7,853 nt of DNA, taken from Clostridiales bacterium (GTDB lineage Bacteria; Bacillota; Clostridia; Christensenellales; Aristaeellaceae). Location of the stretch: positions 1-7,853 of the forward strand of contig SFFS01000122.1 of assembly GCA_004557805.1 (NCBI GenBank). Reading direction: 5' to 3'. Under the pieces are notes generated by a model, which saw nothing but the letters and a program-made list of their open reading frames with translations, had not been told where the DNA came from and did not search any database. Below, in pieces: positions 5,323-7,853 of this stretch (position 1 is its first letter; each line of letters opens with the position of its first letter). The translations under genes and the position numbers were made by a program.

Positions 5323-6566
5323 TGCTCTCCCTCCAACGCGTAAACAAACCGCCGCCCCAGCACGTCCGTCACGCTCATGGCGAGCGTGCCCTCGAGCATC
5401 GGCGCGCGGAGCGAATCCGTCAGCGCGGGCGCAGCTTTCGTGCGCGCGGCGTTATCGTAGGAATAGAATACCCGGCCCCGCAGATACCCAAGCGACACCT
5501 GATCGGCCGCGTCGTTGCCCTTCAGGTCCATCTCGCAGAGTCCTTCTTCCAGGCGGAAGCGATCCAGCCAGAACTCCATGAACCCCAGGCCGCGCCGCAG
5601 ACAGCCGTCCAGCTCCGGCGCGCCCCTGCCGCTCGGCGCTTCCAACCGGAAGGCGCATCCCAGCATGCGCTTTCGCATCACTGAAATTGCGGAAACCGAC
5701 GCATCGACCGCCAGGAACCGCCGCCCCATCTGCGCGGCGACAGCCGCCGTCGTACCGCTGCCGCCGAAAAGATCGCACACGAGATCGCCCGGCCGTGAAG
5801 AACAGGCGATAATGCGCTCCAGCAGCCGCGCTGGCTTCTGCGTGTCGTAGCCGGTGCGCTGCGGATCCTTCTGCTGCAAATGCGATACGTCCTCCCACAC
5901 GTCGCCCGGGAATACTTCCTCGTCGTCGTAGTAGCGGTATTCCTTCCCCTGCGTGACTATAGAACGATACACGCGGCCCGATTCATCCACACCGCGGCGC
6001 ATATGGTTGTTGCGCGCGTTCGTGCGCGGCACGCCCACGGCGGCGATGTTGAAATATGCCCGCGGCGTTTTGCGGTAAAACAGGATAATATCGTGTTTGC
6101 GGCTGAAATGCGCCTGTGAGCGCCCGCCGCTCTTATACGCCCAGATAATCTCGTTGACGAACGCCTTTTCGCCAAAGATTTCATCGCACATCAGCCGCGC
6201 CCGCGCGTGCAGGCGCGAATCAATATGCAGGAAAAACGATCCGTCCTCTCGAAGAAGAGTATGCGAAAGTTCAGCCGCCTGGCGCAGCATGTCCAGCAGC
6301 TGTCTCTCGTTGTCCCACACGTCGGAATACGCCGGCAGCGTCAGCACAGGCCTGCCCTTCTGCCAGCCCTCCGTGCTCACGCGCTGCTTGAACACAAATT
6401 CCTTGCCGGTATTAAACGGCGGATCGAGGTAGACCGTCTGCACGGTTCCCGCGAAGCGCCTGGTCAGCTCGTCCGCTTTTTCGCGGAAATCGCCGAGAAT
6501 CAGCGTACCGCCCGGGCCGTTGCCGGTGAACGTCTCCGTCGCGCATTCCGCCGGAGAAAAGCGCAT
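5319..6566 (-). CDS. Beta-class DNA methyltransferase (N6-adenine type), orphan
   Basis: This 415-residue enzyme would transfer a methyl group from S-adenosylmethionine to DNA. The catalytic motif IV is DPPFNT (48-53), N-terminal to the SAM-binding motif I DLFGGSGTT (265-273). Motif X is DTQKP (241-245). The order IV-X-I defines the beta class, and DPPF is usual for N6-adenine enzymes. Residues about 145-235 between them should hold target recognition. Beyond residue 305 is a roughly 110-residue C-terminal extension that I cannot assign. The start is put at the ATG at 6564-6566 (MRFSPAEC), with GGGGGTG upstream. An upstream in-frame ATG at 6620 would precede the promoter and overlap the divergent gene. 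No restriction endonuclease gene is nearby, so it is probably a solitary methyltransferase or part of an unrecognised module with the 187-aa protein. Confidence 0.92.
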   Translation of the reverse strand: MRFSPAECATETFTGNGPGGTLILGDFREKADELTRRFAGTVQTVYLDPPFNTGKEFVFKQRVSTEGWQKGRPVLTLPAYSDVWDNERQLLDMLRQAAELSHTLLREDGSFFLHIDSRLHARARLMCDEIFGEKAFVNEIIWAYKSGGRSQAHFSRKHDIILFYRKTPRAYFNIAAVGVPRTNARNNHMRRGVDESGRVYRSIVTQGKEYRYYDDEEVFPGDVWEDVSHLQQKDPQRTGYDTQKPARLLERIIACSSRPGDLVCDLFGGSGTTAAVAAQMGRRFLAVDASVSAISVMRKRMLGCAFRLEAPSGRGAPELDGCLRRGLGFMEFWLDRFRLEEGLCEMDLKGNDAADQVSLGYLRGRVFYSYDNAARTKAAPALTDSLRAPMLEGTLAMSVTDVLGRRFVYALEGEQ

Positions 6567-6591
6567 AAAAACACCCCCATATATACCCTGC

Positions 6592-6620
6592 ATTATACAC
6601 CAGGAGGCCTGAAACTGCAA
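6592..6620 (-). promoter_or_regulatory. Promoter of the methyltransferase cluster
   Basis: A perfect TATAAT -10 (6592-6597, minus strand) is preceded at 17 bp by TTGCAG (6615-6620), a weak -35. Transcription would begin near 6585, about 20 nt before the ATG at 6566. The -35 abuts the first base of the divergent gene's start codon. The -10 lies just outside its AGGAGG, so the two expression signals are superimposed. Confidence 0.6.
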
Positions 6621-7111
6621 TGACTACAACCGAAAGGATTCTTTCCGCGCGCAAAGCGCTGGAAACGCTCACGCCCCTGCGCGGCGACTGCGGACGAAAA
6701 TGCGGCGCGGCCTGCTGCCATCCGGATGAGGACGGCAACGGCGGCATGCTGCTTTTCCCCAGCGAAGAGGCGCTGTACGATCCCTGCCCCGGCTGGGCGC
6801 GCCTGACCCCCTCGAAGGATTTTCCCGGACAATATCTTTTTACCTGCGACGGAACATGCGAACGTGCGATGCGTCCGCTGGCCTGCCGCATCTTCCCGCT
6901 GACACCACGCGTGCGCGGCGGAAAGCTCTCCATTGAGCTTGACGTGCGCGCATGGCCCGTCTGTCCGCTGATGGAATACGGCGTAGAAGGCATGGACTGC
7001 GCGTTCGCCGCCGCCGTGCGCGAAGCGGCGGCGTTTCTCTGGGAGGATGAACGCTGCCGGGCCTATCTTGAAGCGCTTTCGGAGTACCTTTCGCAGTTCG
7101 AACGGTTTTAG
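6620..7111 (+). CDS. YkgJ-like cysteine-cluster protein
   Basis: A 163-residue soluble protein with 11 cysteines. The N-terminal signature C24-x3-C28-x3-C32-C33-H (GDCGRKCGAACCHPDEDG) is followed by GGMLLFP. A second set follows: C76-x3-C80 and C89 in RPLACRIFPLTP, with later C115, C127 and C146. This fits the YkgJ-type family of putative zinc- or iron-chelating proteins, whose biochemical role is poorly defined. AGGAGG (6602-6607) lies 12 nt from the ATG, a rather long spacing, but no better start is in frame. It is divergent from the methyltransferase and converges on the SEDS gene, with a strong terminator after it. No clear plus-strand promoter was found; any promoter must overlap the methyltransferase start region. 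Confidence 0.85.
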   Translation: MTTTERILSARKALETLTPLRGDCGRKCGAACCHPDEDGNGGMLLFPSEEALYDPCPGWARLTPSKDFPGQYLFTCDGTCERAMRPLACRIFPLTPRVRGGKLSIELDVRAWPVCPLMEYGVEGMDCAFAAAVREAAAFLWEDERCRAYLEALSEYLSQFERF

Positions 7112-7125
7112 TCCGCGCGTTTTCA

Positions 7126-7142
7126 GCCGCGCCCTGCGCGGC
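7126..7142 (+). repeat. GC-only hairpin after the YkgJ-like gene
   Basis: GCCGCG (7126-7131) and CGCGGC (7137-7142) form a perfect 6-bp stem with a 5-nt loop, directly ahead of the main terminator. No T-run follows. It may strengthen termination or 3'-end stability. Confidence 0.45.
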
Positions 7143-7152
7143 ATAACAGAAA

Positions 7153-7186
7153 GGCGCGAGGGATCCATTTCCCCCGCGCCGTTTTC
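7153..7186. terminator. Bidirectional rho-independent terminator
   Basis: GGCGCGAGGG (7153-7162) pairs with CCCCCGCGCC (7171-7180): nine pairs with one A-C mismatch and an 8-nt loop. GTTTTCG follows on the plus strand, and CTTTCTG on the minus. It lies between the convergent YkgJ-like and SEDS genes and can serve both. Confidence 0.75.
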
Positions 7187-7199
7187 GTGCGCGCAGCGT

Positions 7200-7853
7200 C
7201 TATCGCACGCGCATTTCGTCGAACCGCGAAATATTCAGCAGCACGCCTACCGCTGCCATGAAAATGCTCACCGACGTTCCGCCCGCGCTGAAAAACGGCA
7301 GCGGCAGCCCGGTCGTCGGCAGCAGCCCCACCACAACGCCCATGTTCAGAAACGCCTGCACGCCGATCATCGCCGTAATCCCCGCCGCCAGCAGGCACCC
7401 GAACCGATCCGGGCACCGCAGCGCCACGCGAATCCCCGCATAGAAAAACAGCACGAACAGCGCGATCACCGCAATGCACCCGAACAGCCCGAAATCCTCG
7501 GCAATCGACGCGAAAATGAAGTCCGACTCCGGATACGGCAGATACGCCGTTTTCTGCCGCCCCTGACCGAGCCCCATGCCGAAAAGCCCGCCCGAGCCGA
7601 TGGCGATAAGCGACTGCGAAAGCTGGTATCCCTCGTCGCTCATCAAGCGGAACGGATCGCGGAACGACAGGAGCCGCTCGCGCCGGTAGGGTTCGCTCCA
7701 TGCGTAAAACGCGCCAAGCGCCAGCCCTGCGGCGCCCATCAGCGCCAGATGTCCGACGCGCGCCCCTGCGACGGCCACCATTACGAACGCAACGATCAAA
7801 ATACTGCCCGCCGTAGAGAGGTTCGGCTGCTGTAAAATGAGCAGGAACATCAC
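7200..7853 (-). CDS. ftsW: SEDS peptidoglycan polymerase, FtsW/SpoVE type (C-terminal part)
   Basis: The last 218 residues of a polytopic membrane protein; the first half lies beyond the right edge. SEDS hallmarks are present in order: QQPNLSTA (variant of the usual QPDLGTA), SFRDPF, YQLSQSLIAIGSGGLFGMGL, PESDFIFASIAEDFG and LPTTGLPLPFFSAGGTS. The Asp of DFIFA (residue 111 of this fragment) is the position known to be essential in E. coli FtsW and RodA. Several hydrophobic helices lie between these motifs. These proteins polymerise lipid II into glycan strands together with a class B penicillin-binding protein. The motif set favours FtsW (division) or SpoVE (sporulation) over RodA. murG, which often follows ftsW, is absent: transcription ends at a terminator. 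Confidence 0.9.
   Translation of the reverse strand: MMFLLILQQPNLSTAGSILIVAFVMVAVAGARVGHLALMGAAGLALGAFYAWSEPYRRERLLSFRDPFRLMSDEGYQLSQSLIAIGSGGLFGMGLGQGRQKTAYLPYPESDFIFASIAEDFGLFGCIAVIALFVLFFYAGIRVALRCPDRFGCLLAAGITAMIGVQAFLNMGVVVGLLPTTGLPLPFFSAGGTSVSIFMAAVGVLLNISRFDEMRVR

Noticed and set aside
4102..5343. Long plus-strand open frame (413 codons) opposite the exported-protein and 187-aa genes
   Set aside because: Very Arg-, Ala- and Gln-rich product with no motifs, antisense to well-supported genes. Such shadows are common in GC-rich coding DNA. The same holds for the plus-strand frames at 1918-2439 and 2479-3225.
6567..6620. Upstream ATG (6620) for the methyltransferase
   Set aside because: It lies at or before the predicted -10/-35, has no ribosome binding site, and adds 18 residues not expected for the family. 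MRFSPAEC at 6566 is preferred.
1..7853. CRISPR arrays, tRNA or rRNA genes, intact insertion sequences
   Set aside because: No regularly spaced direct repeats, no tRNA-like cloverleaf or rRNA segments, and no transposase or integrase motifs were seen on either strand.

Overview
The window looks like chromosomal DNA from an anaerobic, GC-rich member of the Firmicutes (class Clostridia or a close relative). This rests on family content: a YesN-type response regulator, a Crp/Fnr regulator divergent from a 4Fe-4S protein of a type common in clostridia, a SpoVE/FtsW-like SEDS protein, strong GGAGG-type ribosome binding sites and sigma-A-like promoters. No species can be named from the sequence alone.

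Region 1 (1-1718) is regulatory and redox. At the left edge is the N-terminal start of a response regulator on the minus strand, with a good promoter. Next comes a minus-strand Crp/Fnr regulator. It is divergent from a plus-strand ferredoxin-like protein across a short gap holding a TCAAC-N6-GTTGA inverted repeat and candidate promoters in both directions. The ferredoxin-like gene carries an in-frame TGA at 1620-1622, where its family has a glycine codon. The missing C-terminal 31 residues are still encoded, in frame, up to a TAA at 1716-1718.

Region 2 (1719-1998) has no intact gene. A well-formed ribosome binding site leads into an 8-codon reading frame that stops at once, followed by more of the same frame and a second stop. 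It looks like the remnant of a second gene in the ferredoxin operon. A 14-bp inverted repeat (one mismatch) lies here too.

Region 3 (1999-6620) is a four-gene minus-strand cluster. A TATAAT promoter drives a beta-class (N6-adenine-type) DNA methyltransferase. It overlaps by 4 bp a 187-residue protein that seems to be an internal duplication of a small beta-barrel-like unit. After a hairpin come two exported proteins, 472 and 413 residues long, that look like divergent tandem paralogues. No restriction endonuclease is visible. The DNA here is clearly more GC-rich than in region 1.

Region 4 (6620-7853) holds a plus-strand YkgJ-like cysteine-cluster protein, divergent from the methyltransferase. 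It converges on the C-terminal part of a SEDS peptidoglycan polymerase (FtsW/SpoVE type) that runs off the right edge. A strong bidirectional hairpin terminator separates the two.

No tRNA, rRNA, CRISPR array or intact mobile element was seen. The points most worth a second look are the TGA-interrupted ferredoxin-like gene, the decayed stretch after it, and the methyltransferase / duplicated-barrel / exported-pair cluster.
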